This document shows, one piece after another, positions 56,851 through 64,000 of a DNA stretch of 64,000 nucleotides (positions are counted from its first letter, which is position 1; each line of letters opens with the position of its first letter). Under the pieces are notes generated by a model, which saw only the letters and a program-made list of their open reading frames with translations, did not search any database and was not told where the DNA came from. The stretch spans positions 1-64,000 of the forward strand of contig NZ_QBJD02000002.1 of NCBI RefSeq assembly GCF_003057745.1. Direction: 5' to 3'. The position numbers were made by a program, and so were the translations under genes. Source of the DNA: Enterobacter sp. RIT418 (GTDB lineage: Bacteria > Pseudomonadota > Gammaproteobacteria > Enterobacterales > Enterobacteriaceae).

Positions 56851-57121
56851 GCATCTGTTAAGGTGAGCGCAATCATTTATCCCAGAAATTTTAATGTGGG
56901 TGACATATTAGCTAACGGCATGAATAGTTCAGACCCCCATCCTCACATCCTCTCGTCTTCGGGTTCATCACCCACGCTTTCTGTGCTCACCGGGTCACGG
57001 ATTTACCCGGCACTTTCCGATAGTGGCATTCCTTTGGCGGATATAACCGCACAAATAATTCATTTACATTATTTGTCACTATCGTTACTATATCGGCTGT
57101 AATTAATGAGGTTATGCCCAA
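56851..57121. promoter_or_regulatory. mprA upstream region (ygaZH absent)
   Basis: No gene. E. coli carries ygaZ and ygaH between the ygaY position and mprA; no trace is visible here. The last 60 nt are the conserved mprA promoter. Confidence 0.6.
57063..57091 (+). promoter_or_regulatory. mprA-emrAB promoter
   Basis: TTTACA-N17-TACTAT, with the downstream ATATCGGCTGTAATTAATGA as in E. coli mprA, the region bound by MprA itself. Confidence 0.75.
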
Positions 57122-57652
57122 ATGGATAGTTCGTTTACGCCCATTGAACAAATGCTTAAATTCCGCGCCAGTCGTCACGAGGACTTCCCGTATCAGGAAA
57201 TCCTGCTGACCCGCCTGTGCATGCACATGCAGGGTAAGCTGCTGGAAAACCGTAATAAGATGCTGAAAGCTCAAGGGATTAACGAGACGTTATTTATGGC
57301 GTTGATTACGCTGGAGTCTCAGGAAAACCATAGCATTCAGCCGTCTGAACTGAGCTGCGCGCTGGGTTCATCACGCACCAACGCTACCCGCATTGCCGAT
57401 GAGCTGGAAAAGCGCGGCTGGATTGAACGCCGTGAAAGCGATAACGATCGCCGCTGTCTGCATCTGCAGCTGACCGATAAGGGTCACGAATTCCTGCGTG
57501 AGGTGCTGCCACCTCAGCACAACTGCCTGCACAAACTGTGGTCCGCCCTGAGCACCGCCGAGCGCGACCAGCTTGAGCACATCACCCGCAAGCTGCTCAC
57601 CCGTCTGGACCAGATGGATGAAGATGGCGCCGTTCTTGAGGCGCTGCGCTAA
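57122..57652 (+). CDS. mprA: MprA (EmrR), MarR-family repressor of emrAB
   Basis: 176 residues. Winged HTH with [42 protein letters not shown]. Represses mprA-emrA-emrB and is released by uncouplers and other hydrophobic drugs. Followed at 126 nt by emrA. Confidence 0.96.
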   Translation: MDSSFTPIEQMLKFRASRHEDFPYQEILLTRLCMHMQGKLLENRNKMLKAQGINETLFMALITLESQENHSIQPSELSCALGSSRTNATRIADELEKRGWIERRESDNDRRCLHLQLTDKGHEFLREVLPPQHNCLHKLWSALSTAERDQLEHITRKLLTRLDQMDEDGAVLEALR

Positions 57653-57778
57653 CGCGACGACACGCTCAACATTCCAGATTTATAAGAATACCGACAGGCC
57701 AGCACGTCACACTGCTGGCCTTTCTGACAGCAGGTCGGCACAGCCGATGTGAAAATAAGAAGATCGTGGAGAACTACA

Positions 57779-58951
57779 ATGAGCGCAAATGCGGAGAACG
57801 TTACCCCGCAGCAACCGGTCAATAAGAAAGGCAAACGCAAGAGCGCCCTTCTTCTGCTGACCTTGCTCTTTATTATTATTGCCGTGGCATATGGGATCTA
57901 TTGGTTTTTAGTATTGCGTCACGCTGAAGAGACAGACGATGCATACGTGGCAGGGAACCAGGTACAAATCATGGCGCAGGTGTCGGGCAGCGTGACGAAG
58001 GTCTGGGCTGACAATACCGACTTTGTGCAAAAGGGCGACGTGCTGGTCACGCTCGATCCGACCGACGCCCAGCAGGCGTTTGAAAAAGCCAAGACCGCGC
58101 TGGCCTCCAGCGTGCGTCAAACCCGCCAGCTAATGATCAACAGCAAGCAGCTGCAGGCCAACATCGACGTGCAGAAAACCGCGCTCGCGCAGGCGCAGAG
58201 CGACCTGAACCGCCGCGTGCCGCTCGGCACCGCCAACCTGATTGGCCGTGAAGAGCTGCAGCACGCCCGCGATGCGGTTGCCAGCGCGCAGGCGCAGCTG
58301 GATGTGGCGATTCAACAGTACAACGCGAATCAGGCGATGGTGCTGGGGACAAGCCTTGAAAATCAGCCGGCGGTGCAGCAGTCCGCGACCGAGGTGCGTA
58401 ACGCCTGGCTCGCCCTGCAGCGTACCAGGATCGTCAGCCCGATGACCGGCTACGTCTCTCGCCGCTCCGTGCAGCCAGGCGCGCAGATTAGCCCCACCAC
58501 GCCGCTGATGGCGGTTGTACCGGCGAACAACCTGTGGGTGGATGCGAACTTCAAAGAGACGCAGCTTGCGCACATGCGCATCGGCCAGACCGCGACGGTC
58601 GTCAGCGACATTTACGGCGATGACGTGAAGTACACCGGTAAAGTGGTCGGTCTGGATATGGGGACAGGCAGCGCCTTCTCCCTGCTGCCCGCGCAGAACG
58701 CAACCGGTAACTGGATCAAAGTGGTTCAGCGTCTGCCGGTGCGTATCGAGCTGGATCCGAAACAGCTCGCCGATCATCCGCTGCGTATTGGCCTTTCAAC
58801 GCTGGTAACCGTAGATACCGCCAACCGCGACGGCCAGATCCTGGCAAGCCAGGTGCGGACCAGCCCGGCTTATGAAAGTAACGCCCGTGAAATTAGCCTC
58901 GATCCGGTCAATAAGCTGATCGATGACATCGTGAAGGCAAACGCCGGTTAA
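57779..58951 (+). CDS. emrA: EmrA, membrane fusion protein of the EmrAB-TolC pump
   Basis: 390 residues, as in E. coli. Membrane helix at about 23-46, lipoyl domain AEETDDAYVAGNQVQIMAQVSGSV, coiled coil, and RIVSPMTGYVSRRSVQPGAQI. Start at 57779 (GGAG upstream) gives the known length. Confidence 0.96.
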   Translation: MSANAENVTPQQPVNKKGKRKSALLLLTLLFIIIAVAYGIYWFLVLRHAEETDDAYVAGNQVQIMAQVSGSVTKVWADNTDFVQKGDVLVTLDPTDAQQAFEKAKTALASSVRQTRQLMINSKQLQANIDVQKTALAQAQSDLNRRVPLGTANLIGREELQHARDAVASAQAQLDVAIQQYNANQAMVLGTSLENQPAVQQSATEVRNAWLALQRTRIVSPMTGYVSRRSVQPGAQISPTTPLMAVVPANNLWVDANFKETQLAHMRIGQTATVVSDIYGDDVKYTGKVVGLDMGTGSAFSLLPAQNATGNWIKVVQRLPVRIELDPKQLADHPLRIGLSTLVTVDTANRDGQILASQVRTSPAYESNAREISLDPVNKLIDDIVKANAG

Positions 58952-58967
58952 GCCGAAGGTGAGCGTT

Positions 58968-60515
58968 ATGCAACAGCAAAAGCCGCAAAAACCGCTGGAG
59001 GGCGCGCAGCTGGTCATTATGACCATTGCGCTCTCGCTGGCGACATTCATGCAGGTGCTGGACTCCACCATCGCAAACGTGGCGATCCCGACTATCGCCG
59101 GTAACCTTGGCTCGTCGCTGAGCCAGGGGACCTGGGTTATCACCTCATTCGGGGTGGCGAACGCCATCTCGATTCCGATTACCGGCTGGCTGGCGAAGCG
59201 CGTCGGTGAAGTGAAGCTGTTCCTGTGGTCAACGATATTGTTTGTGCTCGCCTCATGGGCGTGCGGCATGTCCACGAGCCTGACGATGCTGATCTTCTTC
59301 CGCGTTATTCAGGGGATCGTGGCCGGGCCGCTGATTCCGCTGTCGCAGAGTTTGCTGCTGAACAACTATCCGCCCGCCAAGCGCTCTATAGCGCTGGCGC
59401 TGTGGTCGATGACGGTGATCGTTGCGCCGATCTGCGGGCCTATCCTCGGCGGCTATATCAGCGACAACTACCACTGGGGCTGGATCTTCTTTATCAACGT
59501 GCCGATTGGGGCGTTGGTGGTGATGCTGACCCTGCAAACGCTGCGCGGTCGCGAAACCCGCACGGAGCAGCGGCGCATTGACGCCATTGGCCTGGCGCTG
59601 CTGGTGATTGGGATCGGCAGCCTGCAGGTGATGCTCGACCAGGGCAAAGAGCTGGACTGGTTTAACTCGACGGAGATTATCGTTCTGACGGTCGTCGCGG
59701 TGATATCGCTGAGCTTCCTGATCGTCTGGGAGCTGACGGACGATAACCCGATAGTCGATCTGTCGCTGTTTAAGTCGCGAAACTTCACCATAGGCTGCCT
59801 GTGCATCAGCCTGGCCTACATGCTCTACTTCGGCGCCATCGTCCTGCTGCCGCAGCTGCTGCAGGAGGTCTACGGCTATACCGCCACCTGGGCGGGCCTG
59901 GCCTCTGCGCCTGTGGGGTTAATTCCGGTCCTGCTGTCGCCGATTATCGGCCGCTTCGCCCACAAGCTCGACATGCGCAGGCTGGTGACGTTCAGCTTCA
60001 TCATGTACGCCGTGTGCTTCTACTGGCGCGCGTATACGTTCGAGCCGGGCATGGACTTTGGCGCATCCGCGTGGCCGCAGTTCATCCAGGGCTTTGCCGT
60101 GGCGTGCTTCTTTATGCCGCTGACCACCATTACGCTTTCCGGCTTGCCGCCCGAGCGCATGGCGGCGGCATCAAGCCTGTCGAACTTCACCCGAACGCTG
60201 GCGGGCTCCATCGGGACGTCGATCACCACGACCCTCTGGACCAACCGCGAGTCGATGCACCACGCGCAGCTGACGGAAGCGGTGAACCCGTTTAACCCTA
60301 ATTCCCAGCAGATGTACAGCCAGCTTCAGGGGATGGGCATGACGGAGCAGCAGGCGTCCGGCTGGATAGCCCAGCAGATCACCAACCAGGGGCTGATTAT
60401 CTCCGCCAACGAGATTTTCTGGATATCGGCGGGGATCTTTATCGTCCTGCTGGGGCTGGTATGGTTTGCAAAACCGCCGTTTGGTGCCGGTAGCGGCGGC
60501 GGCGGAGCGCACTAG
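58968..60515 (+). CDS. emrB: EmrB, DHA2-family MFS multidrug exporter
   Basis: 515 residues, 14 helices, including FMQVLDSTIANVAIPTIAGNLG (motif D1) and GPILGGYISD (motif C). Pumps uncouplers and hydrophobic antibiotics out through EmrA and TolC. The ATG at 58968, with AAGGTGA before it, is preferred to the GTG at 58959. Confidence 0.96.
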   Translation: MQQQKPQKPLEGAQLVIMTIALSLATFMQVLDSTIANVAIPTIAGNLGSSLSQGTWVITSFGVANAISIPITGWLAKRVGEVKLFLWSTILFVLASWACGMSTSLTMLIFFRVIQGIVAGPLIPLSQSLLLNNYPPAKRSIALALWSMTVIVAPICGPILGGYISDNYHWGWIFFINVPIGALVVMLTLQTLRGRETRTEQRRIDAIGLALLVIGIGSLQVMLDQGKELDWFNSTEIIVLTVVAVISLSFLIVWELTDDNPIVDLSLFKSRNFTIGCLCISLAYMLYFGAIVLLPQLLQEVYGYTATWAGLASAPVGLIPVLLSPIIGRFAHKLDMRRLVTFSFIMYAVCFYWRAYTFEPGMDFGASAWPQFIQGFAVACFFMPLTTITLSGLPPERMAAASSLSNFTRTLAGSIGTSITTTLWTNRESMHHAQLTEAVNPFNPNSQQMYSQLQGMGMTEQQASGWIAQQITNQGLIISANEIFWISAGIFIVLLGLVWFAKPPFGAGSGGGGAH

Positions 60516-60530
60516 TCCTCTGCGCAGGAT

Positions 60531-60602
60531 GCCGGGTGGCGGCTGCGCCTTACCGGGCCAACGTTGAATTTGTAGGCTTGGTAAGCGCAGCGCCATCGGG
60601 CA
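60531..60602. repeat. REP/BIME-type repeat after emrB
   Basis: GCCGGGTGGCGGCTGCGCCT continuing TACCGGGC, then an inverted partner GGTAAGCGCAGCGCCATCGG; a classical pair of enterobacterial REP units with intervening TGTAGGC. Confidence 0.85.
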
Positions 60603-60704
60603 ACGATCGCCTCCTTGTCCAAAATGCGACAGCGATTGTCAGTTTCGATAAAGCCGCGCGCCTGAAATCCCTTCACGATAGTGAAAAGACAACAGGAGCG
60701 CACC

Positions 60705-62360
60705 ATGCTGAAAACACCCGCAGACAAGTATCAACCTTACCCTCCCCTCTCCCTGCCCGACCGCCGCTGGCCTGAGCAACGCATCACGCATGCCCCACGC
60801 TGGCTTTCAACCGACCTGCGCGACGGCAACCAGGCGCTGGCCGAGCCGATGGACGGCGCGCGCAAGCTGCAGTTCTGGGCGCTGCTGCTGAGCTGCGGAT
60901 TTAAGGAAATTGAGGTGGCTTTCCCGTCGGCCTCGCAGACCGACTTCAACTTCGTTCGCCAGCTGATCGAAGAGAACCGCATTCCGGATGACGTCACGAT
61001 TCAGGTGTTAACTCAGGCGCGGGAAGATCTGATCGTCCGCACCTTTGAGTCCCTGCGCGGCGCGAAGCAGGCCACGGTACATCTTTATAACGCCACCGCC
61101 CCGCTGTTCCGCCGCCTGGTGTTTGGCATGGATAAGGCGCAGGTCGTCGAGCTGGCGACGCGCTCCACGCGCCTTATTCGTCAGCTGTGTGAAGAGAACC
61201 CGGACACCCGCTGGCAGTACGAATACTCTCCGGAAACCTTCTGCTTTACCGAACCGGAGTTTGCGCTGGAAATTTGTGAGGCGGTGGCGGAAATCTGGCA
61301 GCCGTGCGGCGAGCGGCCAATGGTAATCAACTTGCCGGCCACCGTTGAGGTCAGCACGCCGAACGTCTATGCCGACCAGATCGAGTATTTCTGTCGCCGC
61401 TTCAGCCGCCGCCGCGACGTCTGCATCAGCGTGCATCCGCATAACGACCGCGGGACCGGCGTCGCCTGCGCCGAGCTTGCCGTAATGGCGGGCGCCGACC
61501 ACGTGGAGGGGTGCCTGTTCGGCAACGGCGAGCGCACGGGCAACGTCTGCCTGGTAACGCTGGCGATGAATCTCTACAGCCAGGGCGTTAGCCCAAATCT
61601 CGACTTCAGCGATATGAACCGGGTCGTGGAAGTGGTGGAAACCTGCAACCAGCTGCCGGTCCATCCGCGCCATCCGTGGGCGGGACGGCTGGCCTATACC
61701 GCGTTTTCCGGCTCGCATCAGGATGCCATCAAGAAAGGGTTTGATTCCCGCCGGCCTGGCGACCGCTGGGAGATGCCCTATCTGCCCGTCGATCCGCAGG
61801 ATATCGGCTGTACCTATGAAGCGGTGATCCGCGTGAACAGCCAGTCGGGGAAAAGCGGCAGCGCGTGGCTTATTGAGCATAATCATGGGCTAAAACTGCC
61901 CCGCGCCCTGCAGCAGGATTTCAGCCAGCACGTACAGCAGGAAACCGACCGCCATGGAAAAGAGATGACGCAAAACGCGCTGTGGCAGCTGTTCCGCGCC
62001 CGCTACGGCCTGGTGTCGACGCCGCGCTTCGCGCTGCAAACGTACCGCAGCGACAGCCAGCAGGACGGGCAGCTCCGGCTGACGGCAAGCGTTGCCACGC
62101 AGGGCGGAACGCGCCAGCTTGACGGCGAAGGTAACGGGCTGTTATCCGCCGCAGCCAGCGGGTTAAGCCGCTGGATTAATACGCCGTTTGTGATTAAGGA
62201 CTACCACGAACACACCCTGGGCGAGCGCAGCGATAGCCGCTCGGTGGCCTACATTCGCTGCCTGTTCCAGGACGGCAGCAGCCGCTGGGGCGTGGGCATT
62301 GATAGCGACGTGGCGCGCGCGTCGCTTCAGGCGCTCTTTAATGCCGTCAGTCGTTCTTAA
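60705..62360 (+). CDS. 2-isopropylmalate synthase-like enzyme, LeuA2 type
   Basis: 551 residues. HMGL-like TIM barrel with LSTDLRDGNQALAEPMD, metal-binding HPHNDRGTGVA, and GNGERTGNVCLVTLAMN; a C-terminal LeuA allosteric-type domain follows (about 430-550). This is the long LeuA form common in actinobacteria and some enterobacteria, distinct from the leuABCD enzyme. It may make 2-isopropylmalate or condense another 2-oxo acid with acetyl-CoA. ACAGGAG precedes the ATG. No other leucine genes are nearby; an AraC regulator lies convergent, overlapping 14 nt. Confidence 0.85.
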   Translation: MLKTPADKYQPYPPLSLPDRRWPEQRITHAPRWLSTDLRDGNQALAEPMDGARKLQFWALLLSCGFKEIEVAFPSASQTDFNFVRQLIEENRIPDDVTIQVLTQAREDLIVRTFESLRGAKQATVHLYNATAPLFRRLVFGMDKAQVVELATRSTRLIRQLCEENPDTRWQYEYSPETFCFTEPEFALEICEAVAEIWQPCGERPMVINLPATVEVSTPNVYADQIEYFCRRFSRRRDVCISVHPHNDRGTGVACAELAVMAGADHVEGCLFGNGERTGNVCLVTLAMNLYSQGVSPNLDFSDMNRVVEVVETCNQLPVHPRHPWAGRLAYTAFSGSHQDAIKKGFDSRRPGDRWEMPYLPVDPQDIGCTYEAVIRVNSQSGKSGSAWLIEHNHGLKLPRALQQDFSQHVQQETDRHGKEMTQNALWQLFRARYGLVSTPRFALQTYRSDSQQDGQLRLTASVATQGGTRQLDGEGNGLLSAAASGLSRWINTPFVIKDYHEHTLGERSDSRSVAYIRCLFQDGSSRWGVGIDSDVARASLQALFNAVSRS

Positions 62361-63111
62361 AGTAATCGCTGGGGGAGATGCCCATCACCCGACGGAACAT
62401 GGCCGTAAAGGCGCTGTGGCTGCCGTATCCCAACTCCAGCGCCACGCGCAATACCGGCTGGCCCTGCGCCAGCCGGTCCAGCGCCTCCAGCAGCCGCGCC
62501 CTCCTCACCCACTCGCGAAAGCTTAGCCCCGTCTGGTGCTGGAAATGGCGATTTAGGGTCCGCTCGCTCATTCCCAGCACGCTCGCGGCCTGGCCTATGC
62601 TCCAGCCTTCGCCCGCGTTTTGCCTGACCCGATCGCAAAGGCCGCGCAGCGGTTCGCTTTGCGGCTCCGGCAGGTGAAACGGCAGCGCCGGCAGGGTGCG
62701 AATTTCATCAAGGATCAGCTCGTAGACCCGCTCATCACGGCTGCCGGACAGGTAGGATTCAGGAAGCGTTAGCGACGCGAGGATCAGTTCACGCAGCAGC
62801 GGCGAGATCTGCACGATCTGACAGGTTGCAGGCAGATCGGCCCGCGCCAGCGGATCGATAAACAGCGTGCGCGCGGCAACATGCCCGGTAATGCGTAGCG
62901 AATGCGGCGTACCCGCCGGAAGCCAGACGCCGCGACCCGGTGGCACCACCCAGCAGCCGGAAGCCGTATCCACCCGCACGACGCCGCTTAGGCTATGCAG
63001 CAGCTGCGCGCAGTCATGCTGATGCCACGGCTCGCTGTCACCATGAGCATAGTCATGCGCAAACGGAACGAGAGGACGATGGGTAAAGGAAAAGGTTGAG
63101 GTTGTGGTCAT
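62347..63111 (-). CDS. AraC-family regulator with N-terminal cupin
   Basis: 254 residues. Cupin part HQHDCAQLLHSLSGVVRVDTASGCWVVPPGRGVWLPAGTPHSL (about 27-72) and C-terminal double HTH (WSIGQAASVLGMSERTLNRHFQHQTGLSFREW; LGYGSHSAFTAMFRRVMGISPSDYF). This arrangement is found in regulators of efflux and metabolic genes. Target unknown. Confidence 0.9.
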   Translation of the reverse strand: MTTTSTFSFTHRPLVPFAHDYAHGDSEPWHQHDCAQLLHSLSGVVRVDTASGCWVVPPGRGVWLPAGTPHSLRITGHVAARTLFIDPLARADLPATCQIVQISPLLRELILASLTLPESYLSGSRDERVYELILDEIRTLPALPFHLPEPQSEPLRGLCDRVRQNAGEGWSIGQAASVLGMSERTLNRHFQHQTGLSFREWVRRARLLEALDRLAQGQPVLRVALELGYGSHSAFTAMFRRVMGISPSDYFKND

Positions 63112-63122
63112 GGGCTAAATAA

Positions 63123-63159
63123 CCCTTACCTTACCCTCTCCCAGGGGAGAGGGAGAAGG
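63123..63159. repeat. GC-rich palindromic repeat between araC-type gene and luxS
   Basis: CCCTTACCTTACCCTCTCCC followed by AGGGGAGAGGG: a further, slightly degenerate copy of the repeat at 37465 and 55421. It lies just after the luxS stop and may terminate luxS. Confidence 0.7.
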
Positions 63160-63163
63160 TGCC

Positions 63164-63679
63164 CTAGATGTGCAGTTCCTGCAGTTTTTCTTTCGGCAGG
63201 GCCAGCTCGTCGTTGCTGTTCACGCGAACATCACGCTCGATGATATGGCGGGCGATCTCCTGCGCTTCTTCCAGAGAGTGCATCTGGTAAGTCCCGCACT
63301 GGTAAACGTTCAGCTCTGGGATCTGGTTCTGCTCTTTCACCTTCAGCACGTCTTCCATGGCCGCTTTCCACGCGTCTGCAACGCGTTTCTCTTCAGGCGT
63401 GCCGATCAGGCTCATGTAGAAGCCGGTACGGCAGCCCATCGGGGAGATATCGATGATCTCAACGCCGTTGCCGTTCAGGTGGTCACGCATGAATCCGGCA
63501 AACAGGTGCTCCAGGGTGTGAATGCCTTTTTCCGGCATCACTTCTTTGTTCGGCACGCAGAAGCGCAGATCGAAAACGGTGATCGTGTCGCCGTGCGGGG
63601 TGTTCATGGTCTTCGCCACGCGTACTGCAGGTGCTTCCATACGGGTATGGTCGACGGTAAAGCTATCTAATAACGGCAT
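63164..63679 (-). CDS. luxS: LuxS, S-ribosylhomocysteine lyase
   Basis: 171 residues, nearly identical to E. coli LuxS. Metal ligands His54 and His58 (HTLEH) and Cys128 (YQCGTY), catalytic Cys83 (MGCRTG). Splits S-ribosylhomocysteine to homocysteine and DPD, the precursor of autoinducer-2. GGAGG precedes the ATG. Confidence 0.97.
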   Translation of the reverse strand: MPLLDSFTVDHTRMEAPAVRVAKTMNTPHGDTITVFDLRFCVPNKEVMPEKGIHTLEHLFAGFMRDHLNGNGVEIIDISPMGCRTGFYMSLIGTPEEKRVADAWKAAMEDVLKVKEQNQIPELNVYQCGTYQMHSLEEAQEIARHIIERDVRVNSNDELALPKEKLQELHI

Positions 63680-63716
63680 ACGTCACCTCCGATAGTGATT
63701 TTCTTAAAAATAAACT

Positions 63717-63743
63717 GAACTCTTCTACACAATGCGCGTCTGA
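63717..63743 (+). promoter_or_regulatory. Sigma-E promoter of micA
   Basis: GAACTC (63717-63722) and TCTGA (63739-63743) with 16 nt between; the RNA start at 63750 follows 7 nt later. This fits the sigma-E consensus known for micA. Confidence 0.8.
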
Positions 63744-63749
63744 GTATAT

Positions 63750-63823
63750 GAAAGACGCGCATTTGTTATCATCATCCCTGAATTCAGAGATGTATATTTT
63801 GGCCACAGCGATGTGGCCTTTTT
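63750..63823 (+). ncRNA. micA: MicA small RNA
   Basis: Begins GAAAGACGCGCATTTGTTAT as in E. coli MicA and ends in a GGCCAC-N6-GTGGCC terminator with T run (63801-63823). It lies between luxS and gshA in the conserved position, antisense to the luxS leader. MicA is Hfq-dependent, sigma-E-induced, and represses ompA and other porin or envelope mRNAs. Confidence 0.95.
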
Positions 63824-63831
63824 CTTTTCTG

Positions 63832-64000
63832 TTACGCCTGCTTCGCCAGAAACGCGTCAAACGACTCCGTATCCGCCGCCTCAATCTCTTTCTGACGCAC
63901 CATGGAAGCCTCACGCTCCGCCACAAAGTCGGCTTCACTCAGCACCTCTAACGGCTCATGCATCAACATCTCACGATACTCCGCCGAGAGCGAACGTCCG
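63832..64000 (-). CDS. gshA: GshA, glutamate-cysteine ligase, C-terminal end
   Basis: The last 55 codons, ending EIEAADTESFDAFLAKQA, match the end of enterobacterial GshA (gamma-glutamylcysteine synthetase, first step of glutathione synthesis). The remainder is outside the window. Its 3' end faces the micA terminator. Confidence 0.9.
   Translation of the reverse strand, partial: GRSLSAEYREMLMHEPLEVLSEADFVAEREASMVRQKEIEAADTESFDAFLAKQA

Overview
The window is a chromosomal segment of a GC-rich enterobacterium. Gene order and near-identical proteins (stpA, alaE, ygaC, ygaM, nrdHIEF, proVWX, mprA-emrAB, luxS-micA-gshA) place it in Enterobacteriaceae, most likely Enterobacter or a close relative; this is inferred from recognised sequences, not from a search. 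The right half (about 44-64 kb) is ordinary core backbone. The left half (0-44 kb) is mostly accessory DNA for contact, adhesion, competition and a catabolic cluster.

Layout. 0-1.0 kb: start of a type VI secretion operon (tssB, partial tssC), leftward. 1.8-2.1 kb: a small secreted LEA-like helical protein. 2.9-18.6 kb: a bapABCD locus, with a 3,624-residue Ig-repeat adhesin and its own type I exporter (TolC-like, ABC with inactive C39-like domain, HlyD-like); the genes overlap at their ends. 18.8-19.5 kb: a HigBA toxin-antitoxin pair. 19.5-20.7 kb: a PLP aminotransferase. 21.0-32.6 kb: a contact-dependent inhibition locus, cdiB - HlyC-type lysine acyltransferase - cdiA - cdiI, whose toxin tip looks like an Endonuclea_NS_2 nuclease with a YezG-type immunity protein, followed by remnants of an older immunity module. 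32.7-35.0 kb: LysR / SDR-like pair and a methyltransferase. 35.1-44.0 kb: a leftward cluster of ankyrin protein, FdrA, DUF1116 (YlbE), NCS2 permease, carbamate kinase and Tat-exported amidohydrolase, divergent from an AllS-like LysR regulator; it looks like a nitrogen-heterocycle or ureide pathway ending in carbamoyl phosphate and ATP.

44-64 kb: yqaE, ygaVP, a DUF2158 gene, stpA, alaE, ygaC, ygaM, nrdHIEF (class Ib ribonucleotide reductase), proVWX (glycine betaine uptake), an intact ygaY-type MFS gene, mprA-emrA-emrB, a LeuA2-type synthase with an AraC regulator, luxS, the sigma-E-type sRNA gene micA, and the end of gshA. Compared with E. coli, ygaZH is missing between the MFS gene and mprA, and the LeuA2/AraC pair lies between emrB and luxS.

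The most interesting material is (1) the cdi locus with an acyltransferase gene between cdiB and cdiA, and its orphan-immunity debris; (2) the FdrA/DUF1116/Tat-amidohydrolase cluster, which has parts of the allantoin/oxamate system in a different combination; (3) the bapA 5' region, with a seven-codon ORF behind a strong Shine-Dalgarno sequence, and a perfect stem-loop before bapB.
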